The notes below the pieces were generated by a model. The model made no database searches and was not told the DNA's origin. It saw only the letters and a program-made list of their open reading frames with translations. Source: Salinimonas marina (GTDB taxonomy: Bacteria > Pseudomonadota > Gammaproteobacteria > Enterobacterales > Alteromonadaceae). Taken from it: 64,000 bases of DNA. Location of the stretch: the NCBI RefSeq assembly GCF_015644725.1, contig NZ_CP064795.1, positions 3,346,501-3,410,500 on the forward strand, written 5' to 3'. Both the position numbers and the translations under genes were made by a program. Shown here one piece after another: positions 18,029-27,533 of this stretch. How positions within the stretch are numbered: the stretch's first letter is position 1; every line of letters starts with the position of its first letter.

Positions 18029-18904
18029 ATGCAAGAGCCTGTCTCGCTTACGTGTGAAGATGGCCAGGTTTTGTCAGCGACGTTGTTTCGGCCTTCCGAG
18101 CCGTTAAAAGGTGCCGTATTGATTGCGCCTGCCACAGGCATAAAGCGCCAGTTTTATACCGCGTTCGCCCAGTTTTTGAACCGTCAGGGGTTTGCGGTGC
18201 TTACCTTTGATAATCGCGGTATCGGCGAGTCATTGAATACCTTGCTAAAATGCTGCAAGGCCGATCTGGTCAGCTGGGGACAGCAGGATATGCCAGCGGC
18301 GTTAGAAGCGCTTATTCAATTTTATCCCGAGCAACCCTATTTTCTGGTAGGACACAGTGCCGGTGGCCAGCTGGTGGGGCTGATGCCAAATGCCCATAAG
18401 CTGGCGGCCTTTATCAATTTCGGCAGCTCTTCGGGCTCGCTGCGTAATATGCCAAAAAGATACCGGCTTAAAGCGCATTTTTTCATGAATATGTTTATTC
18501 CCCTGTCGAACCTGCTGTTTGGTCATACCAAGTCTCAGTGGGTCGGAATGGGCGAACCGTTACCCAAAGGCGTCGCCCGCCAGTGGCAACAGTGGTGCAA
18601 TGGCTCGGGCTATGTCAAAACCGCCTTTGGACAACAAATCAAACAGCACAATTATGACTCTTTGACGATTCCCTCAAAATGGATTGTTGCCAGTGACGAT
18701 GCCATCGCCAATCGTAAAAACCTTAAGGAAATGATGGCGGTGTATCAGGGCAGCAGAGCCCGTAGCTGTATTTTGTATCCATCGGCCTTTGGCCTTGATG
18801 AGATAGGCCATATGCGGTTTTTCTCTCGTCATGCCGAACGATTATGGCCACTGATCACCAATTTTTTTGACGAATACCTGCATCCTTCTCCCCATATGAT
18901 GTGA
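18029..18904 (+). CDS. Alpha/beta hydrolase (serine aminopeptidase S33-like)
   Basis: This 291-residue protein has the alpha/beta hydrolase fold. The nucleophile elbow is GHSAGGQ, and FDNRGIGES is the typical segment after strand 4. A candidate acid is the Asp in VASDDAIAN, and a candidate base is the His in EIGHMRFF. The substrate is not apparent. GAGGA lies 7 bases before the ATG. No signal peptide or partner gene is seen. Confidence 0.78.
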   Translation: MQEPVSLTCEDGQVLSATLFRPSEPLKGAVLIAPATGIKRQFYTAFAQFLNRQGFAVLTFDNRGIGESLNTLLKCCKADLVSWGQQDMPAALEALIQFYPEQPYFLVGHSAGGQLVGLMPNAHKLAAFINFGSSSGSLRNMPKRYRLKAHFFMNMFIPLSNLLFGHTKSQWVGMGEPLPKGVARQWQQWCNGSGYVKTAFGQQIKQHNYDSLTIPSKWIVASDDAIANRKNLKEMMAVYQGSRARSCILYPSAFGLDEIGHMRFFSRHAERLWPLITNFFDEYLHPSPHMM

Positions 18905-18964
18905 ACGCCGTCCTAGGTCGCCATTGCGTGACCGGACCGCTGCCCCCAACCGGCGGGGTTTAAT

Positions 18965-18993
18965 TTGTCAATCTGCGCTTCATCGATTATAAT
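18965..18993 (+). promoter_or_regulatory. Sigma-70 promoter of the Mn2+ riboswitch transcript
   Basis: TTGTCA (18965-18970) and TATAAT (18988-18993) are separated by 17 bases. Transcription would start near 19000, at the edge of the riboswitch. Confidence 0.78.
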
Positions 18994-19000
18994 TTCGGTA

Positions 19001-19140
19001 CTTCGTCAGGGGAGTAGCCGGCTTGGTGGAGGGTGTTAGTTTTGCATCCGCCCAAAGAGAGCACATCAACATAGTTGCACGCACAAGGTGCATGGTGTGT
19101 TTACTGTAAAGTTATTTGCGCTTACAGCGGCAAGACCTGG
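19001..19140 (+). ncRNA. yybP-ykoY (manganese) riboswitch
   Basis: The 5' conserved block CAGGGGAGTAGCCGGC (starting 19007) and the 3' block GCGGCAAGACCTGGG (ending about 19142) are the two signature strands that bring together the Mn2+-binding loops of this class. They are about 120 bases apart, with helices between. The element sits between a strong promoter and a GDT1/MneA-type exporter gene, a known partner of this riboswitch in gammaproteobacteria, so Mn2+ should turn the gene on. Confidence 0.85.
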
Positions 19141-19150
19141 GGTATAATTG

Positions 19151-19173
19151 TCACCGCACAGACAGGACGGTGA
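19151..19173 (+). promoter_or_regulatory. Possible expression-platform hairpin
   Basis: TCACCG (19151-19156) can pair with CGGTGA (19168-19173) around an 11-base loop, just after the riboswitch and about 45 bases before the ATG. There is no T-run, which favours control of translation rather than termination. Confidence 0.35.
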
Positions 19174-19216
19174 TGATGTGCCTTTGGTTGTCACTTTCCT
19201 GTCGCGAGCCCTATCT

Positions 19217-19771
19217 ATGGATGCCTTTTCCACCTCAGTTATCACCGTCGCGCTGGCCGAAATCGGCGACAAAACCCAGTTACTGACCTTACTGTTAGCC
19301 ACTCGCTTTAATGCACGTGGAGCACTCATCACCGGTATCGTGCTGGCCACCCTGGTAAATCATGGGCTGTCGGCCTGGCTGGGCAGTTATGTGGGCAATT
19401 TATTTGCGCCGAATATTACTAACTGGCTGGTGGCACTGAGTTTTATGTTGGTGGGGGCATGGCTGCTGGTACCGGACAAAGCAGAAGCTACCACCGGTCG
19501 CTTTGATAAACTGGAGGCCTTTGGTGCCACCTTTATCTTATTTTCGGTCGCCGAGCTGGGCGATAAAACTCAGGTGGCGACGGTCTTGCTGGGGGCCGAA
19601 TATCATCAGATCATGTTCGTCACCGTGGGCACTACCGTGGGGATGCTGGTGGCTAATGTACCGGTGATCTTTTTAGGTGAACAACTGCTTCGGCAGCTAC
19701 CGGTAAAACAGCTTCACCGGGTCGCCGCCGCGCTGTTTATCGGGCTGGGCTTTGCCACCCTGTGGCGGTAG
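19217..19771 (+). CDS. GDT1/UPF0016 family manganese exporter (MneA-like)
   Basis: This 184-residue inner-membrane protein has six hydrophobic helices in two homologous halves. Each half carries the E-x-G-D-K-T signature: AEIGDKTQ near residue 15 and AELGDKTQ near residue 120. This marks the TMEM165/GDT1 cation exporters, of which Vibrio cholerae MneA exports Mn2+. The Mn2+ riboswitch upstream supports that substrate. I chose the ATG at 19217; an upstream frame to 19148 would cross the hairpin. The ribosome site is weak, as expected if the leader controls access. Confidence 0.88.
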   Translation: MDAFSTSVITVALAEIGDKTQLLTLLLATRFNARGALITGIVLATLVNHGLSAWLGSYVGNLFAPNITNWLVALSFMLVGAWLLVPDKAEATTGRFDKLEAFGATFILFSVAELGDKTQVATVLLGAEYHQIMFVTVGTTVGMLVANVPVIFLGEQLLRQLPVKQLHRVAAALFIGLGFATLWR

Positions 19772-19789
19772 CACAGCCCCGGGCTGCCA

Positions 19790-21103
19790 TTACAATGCTT
19801 CGCGGGCGGGGGCTGAAAACCGTGGCCAGCCAAGAGCCACCGATAGCAAACCAAAAACAAGTATTAACATGGGATACCAGCTATAAAAGGTGATCTCCAG
19901 TGGCGAAATGCCGGCAATGGCCGCCGCACTTAACAGTTGGGGGCTATAGGGGAGCAGGCCCTGAAAGCCGCAGGAAAAAATATCCAGCAAGCTGGCCAGC
20001 CGCCGTGGATCGGCCTGATATTTTTCACCCAGCTTGCGGGCAATAGGGCCGGCAGTCACAATCGATATCGTGTTGTTAGCGGTACTGAGGTCCAGCACAC
20101 TGACCAGGGAGGCAATACTGAGCTCCGCCCCGCGCTTAGAACGCACCCGGGCGGTAAGTGCCCGCATTAACCAGGCGATGCCCCCGTAGGCGGTCATTAA
20201 GCCGACAATGCCGCCGATGGTCACCGCTATCAATGCCAGATTTTGCATCCAGCCCATGCCTTTTTGCACACTTTGCAAAAGCCCCAGCACCGAAAACGCC
20301 TCGTTGTATAAACCGGTTAATGCCGCGCTGATAATACCCATTGCCAGTACCACCACCACATTGAGTCCGGCCAGCGCACACCCCACAATAATGACAAAAG
20401 GCAGAATATTAATCAGCTCTACCTCTCTTGAAGCCAGGCTCTCGGGGGTACCGGCATCCACATTAAACAAAAGCAGCAAAGTGATAAGGGCGGCCGGCAG
20501 CACCACCAGCAAGTTGGCTTTAAATTTATCGGTCAGCCGGACGCCCTGACTGCGGGTGGCGGCAATAGTGGTATCAGACACAAAGGACAGATTATCGCCA
20601 AACATGGCACCACTCACCACAATGCCCAGCGCCATCGGTTCAGAAATATTCAGTGTTTGGGCGATACCCAGACCAATAGGGGATAAGGCAGTAATGGTCC
20701 CCATGGACGTACCCATGGAAAACGAGATAAAACAGCAAATTAAGAATAAACTGGGCAGTATCCACCCCTGAGGTACAAAATTCAGGGCCAGATTTACGGT
20801 GGCATCACGGGCACCGATATCAATGGTAAGCGCATAAAACGCACCGGCCATCAAAAAAATCATGACCAGCAAAATGATGTTTTTGTTACCCCCCCCTTCA
20901 CAAAACAACTGGACCTTTTCGCCAATGCCCAGACGCTGATCCCTGGGATTTAACAGCAAGGCATAGCCGGCTGCTATCATAAAGCCCACCAGCACCGGCA
21001 TCGCGGTAATATCCTGGGTTAACACGCCCGTGGTGATAATCAGAGCAACAAAAAATAATATCGGGGTCAGTCCCCAGGGGTTGGGGGTAACGGGCTTATC
21101 CAC
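19790..21103 (-). CDS. Na+/H+ antiporter, NhaC family
   Basis: This 437-residue membrane protein has about 11-12 hydrophobic helices. SFSMGTSMGTITALSPIG and SGAMFGDNLSFVSDTTIAAT match the ion-path motifs of NhaC carriers, and the C-terminal LLDIFSCGFQGLLPYSPQ segment is also typical. It would exchange cytosolic Na+ for H+, or possibly an organic counter-pair such as malate/lactate as in MleN. It converges on the Mn exporter with an 18-base gap. Confidence 0.83.
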   Translation of the reverse strand: MDKPVTPNPWGLTPILFFVALIITTGVLTQDITAMPVLVGFMIAAGYALLLNPRDQRLGIGEKVQLFCEGGGNKNIILLVMIFLMAGAFYALTIDIGARDATVNLALNFVPQGWILPSLFLICCFISFSMGTSMGTITALSPIGLGIAQTLNISEPMALGIVVSGAMFGDNLSFVSDTTIAATRSQGVRLTDKFKANLLVVLPAALITLLLLFNVDAGTPESLASREVELINILPFVIIVGCALAGLNVVVVLAMGIISAALTGLYNEAFSVLGLLQSVQKGMGWMQNLALIAVTIGGIVGLMTAYGGIAWLMRALTARVRSKRGAELSIASLVSVLDLSTANNTISIVTAGPIARKLGEKYQADPRRLASLLDIFSCGFQGLLPYSPQLLSAAAIAGISPLEITFYSWYPMLILVFGLLSVALGWPRFSAPAREAL

Positions 21104-21180
21104 AGCGGCTTACTACCTTTTTACCAGGATGAAAAAATACATCGCCGAAGAGTACGTCAATCAGTCATGGTTGCAAGCAA

Positions 21181-21217
21181 AAACTCGCGCTGGGCCCAGA
21201 GCTCAGCGCGAGTTTTT
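21181..21217. terminator. Bidirectional rho-independent terminator downstream of yghU
   Basis: A 12-bp perfect stem (21181-21192 with 21204-21215, core CTCGCGCTG/CAGCGCGAG) has T-runs in both directions. It lies about 45 bases after the yghU stop and before the nhaC start. Confidence 0.88.
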
Positions 21218-21262
21218 GGTAAGACCGTGGCTACGATCTTAATGTTGCTAACCAGCCGCAGG

Positions 21263-22113
21263 TTATTTCAGGGCTTTGTCGATATCTTTGGCGCTGTGGC
21301 GCTCTTTCAGGTTGGCTTCTTCGCCCCAGAAACGATTTACCACCACGCCCCGCTTAACGGCTTTGCGTTCAGAAATCTGCTGAGCCCAGCGCTGGACGTG
21401 GGTGTAGTTTTCTACCTGTAAAAACTCGGCAGCATCGTACAATTTGCCCAGTACCAGATTGCCATACCATGGCCAGGTTGCCATATCGGCAATCGAGTAG
21501 TGTTCACCGGCCATATACGTGTTGTATGACAAATGCTTATCCAGGACATCCAGCTGACGCTTTATCTCCAGCGTGAAACGGTCAATGGGATATTGCATTG
21601 CGTAAGGCGCATAGGAATAAAAATGGCCAAAGCCGCCGCCCAGATATGGCGCTGAGCCCACCTGCCAAAATAACCAGTTACGACATTCGGTCCGCTCGAT
21701 GGGATCTTCGGGGATAAAAGCATCAAATTTTTCGGCCAGATACTGCATGATCGCACCCGACTCGAACAAACGCAATGGGGGTTAACACTGTAGTCCATCA
21801 TCGCCGGAATTTTAGAATTCGGATTGTTCTGCACAAAGCCTGAGGAAAATTGATCGCCATCACCGATAGAAATAGGCCAGGCGTCGTACTCCGCCTCTTT
21901 AACTCCGGCCGCCAGCAGCTCCTCTAATAAAATTGTGACCTTCTGGCCATTGGGCGTGGCCATAGAATATAGCTGCAGATCATGATCGCCCACCGGCAGA
22001 GCCTGTTCATGGGTCGGGCCAGAGGTCGGACGATTGGTACTGGAAAACTTGCTGCCGTCTTCCTGTTGCCATTCCCACACCCGCGGTACTTTGTATTCGT
22101 CCTGCTTGCTCAT
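21263..22113 (-). pseudogene. yghU: Glutathione S-transferase / disulfide-bond reductase YghU, frameshifted
   Basis: Two overlapping frames make one YghU-type protein of about 283 residues. The N-terminal frame starts at 22113 (MSKQDEYKVPRVWEW), contains the thioredoxin-like half (ATPNGQKVTILLEELL and NPNSKIPAM), and runs out of frame after DYSVNP. The C-terminal frame continues with LRLFESGAIMQYLAEKFDAF and the helical GST half. The break lies in a run of five G (plus strand) at 21777-21781; adding one restores NPPLRLFESG. YghU reduces disulfides with two bound glutathiones. Either a decayed gene or a base-call error. Confidence 0.88.
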
Positions 22114-22203
22114 AAAAGCTCCTGTCTCGATTCAAATGGACAGCAATGTTTACGCAGTATAGCTGGATTCGGTTTCGATGGTGGGGCTTCTCAGGAAAAC
22201 CAC

Positions 22204-22231
22204 AAAAAAAGCCTCCAATCACGGAGGCTTT
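22204..22231. terminator. Rho-independent terminator upstream of yghU
   Basis: GCCTCC (22211-22216) pairs with GGAGGC (22223-22228) around a 6-base loop. Seven A precede it and four T follow, so it is stronger on the minus strand. No gene ends close by on that side; maeA ends 750 bases away. Confidence 0.75.
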
Positions 22232-22463
22232 TGTTATGAAAAAGCGAGCCTTCCATTGCCCGCAAACTGGCTTTAGTCAGCAGCACGGATAACTCAAAGC
22301 AGTTACCGCTACTAACAAAATAAGATTCAGCGCTGGTCACATCCCATACTCGCCTCTAATTGGGAGCACAGGCAATATGCCGTTGATAACACCCCTTGAT
22401 GATTATCCGGCTGACCAGCAAATTGTGAGGTGACCGGCGATGCCGCGCCTTATCCCCACTTGG

Positions 22464-22498
22464 TTACCCTTGTTACCCTTATTACCCTTATTACTCTT
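22464..22498. repeat. Short tandem repeat, 9-base unit, four copies
   Basis: TTACCCTTG, TTACCCTTA and TTACCCTTA follow one another, and a fourth copy reads TTACTCTTT. It lies in a non-coding stretch. Confidence 0.85.
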
Positions 22499-22904
22499 TA
22501 CGTATCAACCTTTATGCCAGCAGAGTAATGATCATATAAAACAGTAAGTTACAAAAACCCTGACATTAACCGGGGGTTAAAGTGTTACTCTGTGGTTACA
22601 CACTCCAGACGCATATGCACCATCGCTACCACAAATTTACTATTGATTAAGATGCTTCTACGCATTCGAAGCTTATAAGGCCCAAAAAGCTAGGTTACAT
22701 ACCCTGAAAAAGGCCCGGTGAGCCGTTTAGAAAAATAATTCAGCTTCGTGAGGATAAATTATTATCTATTTATTTCATCATGTTAAATACATAGAGTAAT
22801 GAAGATATTTCTTTTGAAGTGATTTTTAGAAAAGTAGCCAGTAAGCCGTTAATTTGTCGTAAGAGGAGTCGCAGAATGACGACATTCCCATGCCGCGCTA
22901 AATA

Positions 22905-22923
22905 TTTGGGGTCAGAGTAATTA
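22905..22923. mobile_element. Possible relic of a REP-associated transposase flank
   Basis: TTTGGGGTCAGAGTAATTA resembles the short GGGGTCAGAGT motif that, from memory, often flanks Y1-type (TnpA-REP) transposase genes in gammaproteobacteria. No transposase frame is present, so at most a remnant. Confidence 0.25.
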
Positions 22924-22977
22924 AGGTCAGCGCAGGAAGCATGCAGCGCAGCAAGATTGCTGCGCTGCTGACTCGAA

Positions 22978-24669
22978 CTAGATACTTACCCGTTTATAGG
23001 GACGGTATTCGGGCGACCAGAAATGCCGGTTGATGGCTTCCTGTAATGCCTCTTCGGTCATCTCCAGGGCCAGGTCCTGTTCCATCGCCACCCTGGCTAC
23101 GGCATGGGCTATCTGCCGGCTCAAATCGGCAATTTGGGTTAAGGGTGGCAGCAATGCCCCCCCACCATGATTTGCCATGGGTGAAGCAGATGCCAGCGCA
23201 TTACTGGCTGCCATCAGCATCTCATCACTGATAAGCTGCGCTTTAGCTGCTACCACGCCAAGTCCGATTCCCGGAAAAATATAACTGTTGTTGCATTGGG
23301 CAATGGGGTACGTTTTACCCTTATACTCCACCGGTTTAAACGGGCTGCCGGTCGCTATTACCACTTCCCCATCGGTCCATTCGATCACCTGCTCGGGGCG
23401 GGCCTCGACCTGCCGGGAGGGGTTGCTTAATGGAAAGATAATCGGGAGCTCACAATTGGCTTTCATCGCCCGGATAACCTGCTCGGTGAACAAGCCGGGT
23501 TGACCGGACACCCCAATCAGAATATCGGGTTTGGCACAATTAACCACATCCAGCAAGGAAGCGTATTCGCCACTGTACGACCAGTCACAGATGGTTTCGG
23601 ACCGGGTTGCCAGCCGCTGCTGAAAATCACGCAGATTTTCCATTCCATCAGTCACCAGCCCATAGCGGTCGACCATAAATACCTGTTGGCGGGCCTGGGC
23701 GTCGCTTAGGCCTTCTTTGCACATTTGCTGCACCAGCATCTCGGCAATTCCACAGCCTGCCGACCCGGCACCGACAAACACCACATTCATATCGGATAAT
23801 TGCTGGTTCTTCATACGGCAAGCCGCCAGAATGGTACCCAGTGTTACCGCCGCTGTGCCCTGAATATCATCATTAAAACAGCAGATTTTATCGCGATAAC
23901 GGCTCAGAATCGGCATCGCATTGGGCTGAGCAAAATCTTCGAACTGAATCATGACTTCTGGCCAGCGCCGTTTCACCGCCTTGATGAACATATCGATGAA
24001 TTCATCATAGTCTTGCTGACCAATACGCGGATGACGCGCGCCCATATACATAGGATCATTGAGCAGCTTTTCATTATTGGTGCCTACATCCAGCATCACC
24101 GGTAACGTATACGCCGGGCTAATGCCACCGCAGGCAGTGTACAAAGACAATTTACCAATGGGGATGCCCATGCCGCCTATACCCTGGTCACCCAGGCCCA
24201 GGATCCGCTCACCATCGGTAACCACGATGACTTTCACTTTACGTTTGGTAGCATTACGAACAATATCATCAAGCTGATGGCGCTCTTCCCAGGAAACAAA
24301 TAAGCCCCGCGAGCTGCGGTAAATATCAGAAAATTGCTCACAGGCATCCCCCACGGTAGGGGTGTAGATAATGGGCATCATTTCTTCTATATGACGCTGT
24401 ACCAGCCGGTAAAACAAGGTTTCGTTATTATCCTGAATCGCCCGCAAATAAATGTGTTTATTTAAAGGATCATCGAACGAACTATATTGCATATAGGCCC
24501 GTTCTACCTGCTCTTCAATGGTTTCAAAGCGCGGTGGCAGCAACCCGGTCAGGTTAAACGAGGCCCGTTCTCTGGCAGTAAAAGCACTGCCTTTGTTCAG
24601 CAAAGGGGTTTCCAGCAATGACGGGCCGGAATGGGGAATATAAAGATATCGGTTTTCGTCTTGTGACAT
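22978..24669 (-). CDS. maeA: NAD-dependent malic enzyme (malate dehydrogenase, decarboxylating)
   Basis: This 563-residue enzyme oxidatively decarboxylates malate to pyruvate. Length matches E. coli MaeA (about 565). [17 protein letters not shown] and [19 protein letters not shown] are malic-enzyme signatures, [16 protein letters not shown] holds metal ligands, and [16 protein letters not shown] is the NAD-binding loop. It is a single gene on the minus strand, 64 bases after mrcA ends. Confidence 0.96.
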   Translation of the reverse strand: MSQDENRYLYIPHSGPSLLETPLLNKGSAFTARERASFNLTGLLPPRFETIEEQVERAYMQYSSFDDPLNKHIYLRAIQDNNETLFYRLVQRHIEEMMPIIYTPTVGDACEQFSDIYRSSRGLFVSWEERHQLDDIVRNATKRKVKVIVVTDGERILGLGDQGIGGMGIPIGKLSLYTACGGISPAYTLPVMLDVGTNNEKLLNDPMYMGARHPRIGQQDYDEFIDMFIKAVKRRWPEVMIQFEDFAQPNAMPILSRYRDKICCFNDDIQGTAAVTLGTILAACRMKNQQLSDMNVVFVGAGSAGCGIAEMLVQQMCKEGLSDAQARQQVFMVDRYGLVTDGMENLRDFQQRLATRSETICDWSYSGEYASLLDVVNCAKPDILIGVSGQPGLFTEQVIRAMKANCELPIIFPLSNPSRQVEARPEQVIEWTDGEVVIATGSPFKPVEYKGKTYPIAQCNNSYIFPGIGLGVVAAKAQLISDEMLMAASNALASASPMANHGGGALLPPLTQIADLSRQIAHAVARVAMEQDLALEMTEEALQEAINRHFWSPEYRPYKRVSI

Positions 24670-24733
24670 TGTTCTTCCGAAAAATTATTTGATCAGGCAA
24701 CTTCATGCCTGAGCCTGCAGGGTACGCAGCGAG

Positions 24734-27397
24734 TTAAAAAATTTCCTCTGGCTCAGGAGCGTTCTTCGTTTCCTCCCGGGCCGGATCTTTTATCTGATCA
24801 TCCAGTACATAGACCGTAGGCTCAGTGCCCGTTACGAAGTACTCGAATAGTGTCGTATGGTCGGTGCGTCGGGTCAACTTGCCACTGGTACGATCAATGC
24901 GTACCCGGACCATGTCCTCGGGCACCGGAACAAATTTTTCCGGCACGCCTTCCAGCGCTTGCTCCATAAATCTGATCCAGGCGGGTTGCGCGGCATGCGC
25001 ACCGCTTTCACTGCCAATCATGGCATTGCCAATCCAATTGAAACGTTCAGGATTGCGGTTAATCAGGTTTTGGTTACGGGTCGCCCGGCCCAGATTACGA
25101 TTCATATCATCAAAGCCTACCCAGGCGGTTACCACCAGATCTTTTTGGAAGCCGGAGAACCAGGCATCCCGTGAATCATTGGTAGTACCGGTTTTGCCCG
25201 CCAGATCATCGCGCTGTAACAGATTTTTAGCCCGCCAGCCGGTGCCCATCCAGTAGGTTTTTTTGCTCCAGCTGCCATTTGCCTGAACTCCGGTACGCAT
25301 CATATCGGCCACCAGAAACGCATTTTGGGGCGTGATCACCTGCGGTGCTGACCGCTTTGGCAAAGGACTATCGCCAGTGGCCACTTCCACATCCAGCACC
25401 TGAGCCAGGCGCTCTTCTTTATCCATGTCAGTAACCTGCGGCCGCTGCTGGCCGGTGTCGCAGGGATCGCAAGCCCACATCGGATCGGCTTGCCACAGCA
25501 TAGTGCCCTGTTCATCAAGCACCCGGTCGATAAAGTGTGGCTGGATTAAATACCCGCCATTAGCAATCGTGGCGATGCCCCGTGCGACCTCCAACGGGGT
25601 GTGAGAGCCAGAGCCAAGAGCCAGGGTTTCATCACGGGGAATATCTTCCTTGTCAAAACCGAATCGCTCCAGATATTCTGCCGTTTTATACAAGCCCACG
25701 CCCCGTAACAAACGCACCGACACCACATTTTTGGATTTACCCAAGGCCACCCGCATCCGAATCGGGCCATCATACTGAGGTGGCGAATTTTTTGGTCGCC
25801 AGGCCACGCCCGTGGCTTCGTTCCATTGATTAATCGGCGCATCGTTCATAATGGAGGCCACGGTGTAGCCGCTGTTTAACGCCGCCGAATAAATAAATGG
25901 CTTGATATTTGAGCCCACCTGCCGTTTGGCCTGAGTGGCGCGGTTAAACTGGCTTTGATAAAAACTGTAGCCCCCGACTACTGCCTGCACGGCGCCGTTG
26001 GCAGGATTAAGGGCAATCAGGGCGCCACTGGCCTGCGGCATTTGTGCCAGACGCCACTGTTGATTATGTTGGCGGATATAGATTACGGCGCCCGGGCTCA
26101 GGATATCACTGGCCTGCTCAGGCTCATCACCCTGTCTCGAATCCGTAATATAGGGGCGTGCCCAGTCCAGATTTTCCCAGCTCAGGGTATGGCGGTTGCC
26201 ATTTATACTGAGCACCTCCACGCTTTGCTCAGCGACCGTGGTAACCACAGCCGGTACCAGCGGGGCGATTTGTTCAACCTTTTGTAACACCGCAAGCATG
26301 TCGGCCTCGCTCCACTGGCGATGCTGATCTAAGCCATTACTAGCTGACGCCGAGTCAGGTTGTGCGGTTTCAGGTTGTGGTGTCTCGGTATCGCTGGCGT
26401 CAGCAGCCTGTGCTTCTGGCCCCCATAAATACCGCAGCGGGCCCCGGTAACCGTGACGCTCGTCGTAATCGTGTAAATTTGACACCACAGCCTGACGGGC
26501 GGCAAGCTGCAGGTCGGTTGGCGCAGTGGCATAGACCTGGTAGCCCCCGGTTTCTGCTTCTTCCTTGCCATAAATCTTAACCATTTCTGCATGAATCAGG
26601 TCGGCCAGATACGGCGCCTGCGTCTCAATTTCTGCACCATGCTTGCGTGCGGTAACCGGGGCCGCCGCGGCTTCATCAAACTGCGCCCGGGTAATATAAC
26701 CTTCGTCCAGCATTCTAAGCAGCACCACCCGCCGACGCTCAACCGAACGTTTGGGGCCGCTTACCGGATTAAGCGCCGAAGGCGCCTTGGGCAACCCTGC
26801 CAGGGTCGCAGTTTGTGCCAGGGTGAGTTCATCCAAGGTTTTGCCATAGTACACCTGGGCGGCGGCGCCCACCCCAAACGAGCGGTGACCTAATTCGACC
26901 TTATTCAGATACAGCTCCAGAATTTCTTCTTTGCTGAGCAGCTGTTCCATATGCCAGGCGATAAAAATCTCTTTTATCTTACGAATATAGGTTTTTTCCC
27001 GGGTTAAAAAGAAGCCCCTGGCCAGCTGCATGGTCAACGTACTGGCGCCCTGTTGCTTTTCCCCGGTGACAATAAGGTTTATCACCGCCCGGGTCATGCC
27101 AATCGGGTCAATCCCGTAATGTTCGTAGAAGCGGCTATCCTCGGTGGCCAGTACCGCATCGATCATTTGTTGCGGGACATCCTCAAGTTTTACCGGGATC
27201 CGCCGTTTAACTCCATATTGGGAGATCAAACTTCCATCTTTGGTGTAGATGCGCATCGGGGTTTGCAGACGGACGTCTTTCAATACCGCCACACTGGGCA
27301 AATCAGGTTTAAAATAAAAATAAATGCCCGCCAGTGCGGCAGAGCCGACCAGAGCACCTATGATGATAAGTAGGAAAAAGGTTTTTAGTAACTTCAC
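24734..27397 (-). CDS. mrcA: Penicillin-binding protein 1A (bifunctional transglycosylase/transpeptidase)
   Basis: This 887-residue class A PBP polymerises and cross-links peptidoglycan. It has a membrane anchor (about 5-30), a GT51 transglycosylase domain with catalytic Glu in ATEDSRFYEH and the QGASTLTMQLARGFF motif, an inserted OB-like region, and a transpeptidase domain with SNIK (SxxK), SKN and KTGTT. Residues about 330-355 are a low-complexity Ala/Ser/Pro/Gln insert. It is divergent from pilMNOPQ with a gap of about 135 bases, the usual arrangement. Confidence 0.97.
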   Translation of the reverse strand: MKLLKTFFLLIIIGALVGSAALAGIYFYFKPDLPSVAVLKDVRLQTPMRIYTKDGSLISQYGVKRRIPVKLEDVPQQMIDAVLATEDSRFYEHYGIDPIGMTRAVINLIVTGEKQQGASTLTMQLARGFFLTREKTYIRKIKEIFIAWHMEQLLSKEEILELYLNKVELGHRSFGVGAAAQVYYGKTLDELTLAQTATLAGLPKAPSALNPVSGPKRSVERRRVVLLRMLDEGYITRAQFDEAAAAPVTARKHGAEIETQAPYLADLIHAEMVKIYGKEEAETGGYQVYATAPTDLQLAARQAVVSNLHDYDERHGYRGPLRYLWGPEAQAADASDTETPQPETAQPDSASASNGLDQHRQWSEADMLAVLQKVEQIAPLVPAVVTTVAEQSVEVLSINGNRHTLSWENLDWARPYITDSRQGDEPEQASDILSPGAVIYIRQHNQQWRLAQMPQASGALIALNPANGAVQAVVGGYSFYQSQFNRATQAKRQVGSNIKPFIYSAALNSGYTVASIMNDAPINQWNEATGVAWRPKNSPPQYDGPIRMRVALGKSKNVVSVRLLRGVGLYKTAEYLERFGFDKEDIPRDETLALGSGSHTPLEVARGIATIANGGYLIQPHFIDRVLDEQGTMLWQADPMWACDPCDTGQQRPQVTDMDKEERLAQVLDVEVATGDSPLPKRSAPQVITPQNAFLVADMMRTGVQANGSWSKKTYWMGTGWRAKNLLQRDDLAGKTGTTNDSRDAWFSGFQKDLVVTAWVGFDDMNRNLGRATRNQNLINRNPERFNWIGNAMIGSESGAHAAQPAWIRFMEQALEGVPEKFVPVPEDMVRVRIDRTSGKLTRRTDHTTLFEYFVTGTEPTVYVLDDQIKDPAREETKNAPEPEEIF

Positions 27398-27533
27398 AAA
27401 GACTTTAATACCCAGGCAAGTTCGCCCAATTGATTTATATTCTATACATACGTGCTTTTATTAGAACCCTATAGTTCAAAAAAACTGCGTATCATACTAT
27501 TTGGAGCTAAATTTTGACCACTGGTTGGGACCA

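Larger units (their letters stand above)
22232..22977. other. 746-base region without a recognisable gene
   Basis: No frame over 60 codons and no family match is seen. It holds a 9-base tandem repeat (22464-22498) and a short relic-like motif (22905-22923), both listed separately. Base composition becomes AT-rich from about 22740 to 22860. A small RNA is possible given the terminator at its left end. Confidence 0.5.

Noticed and set aside
22464..22498. 9-base repeats as a CRISPR or iteron array
   Set aside because: There are no spacers, only four short copies, and no cas, replication or partition gene nearby.
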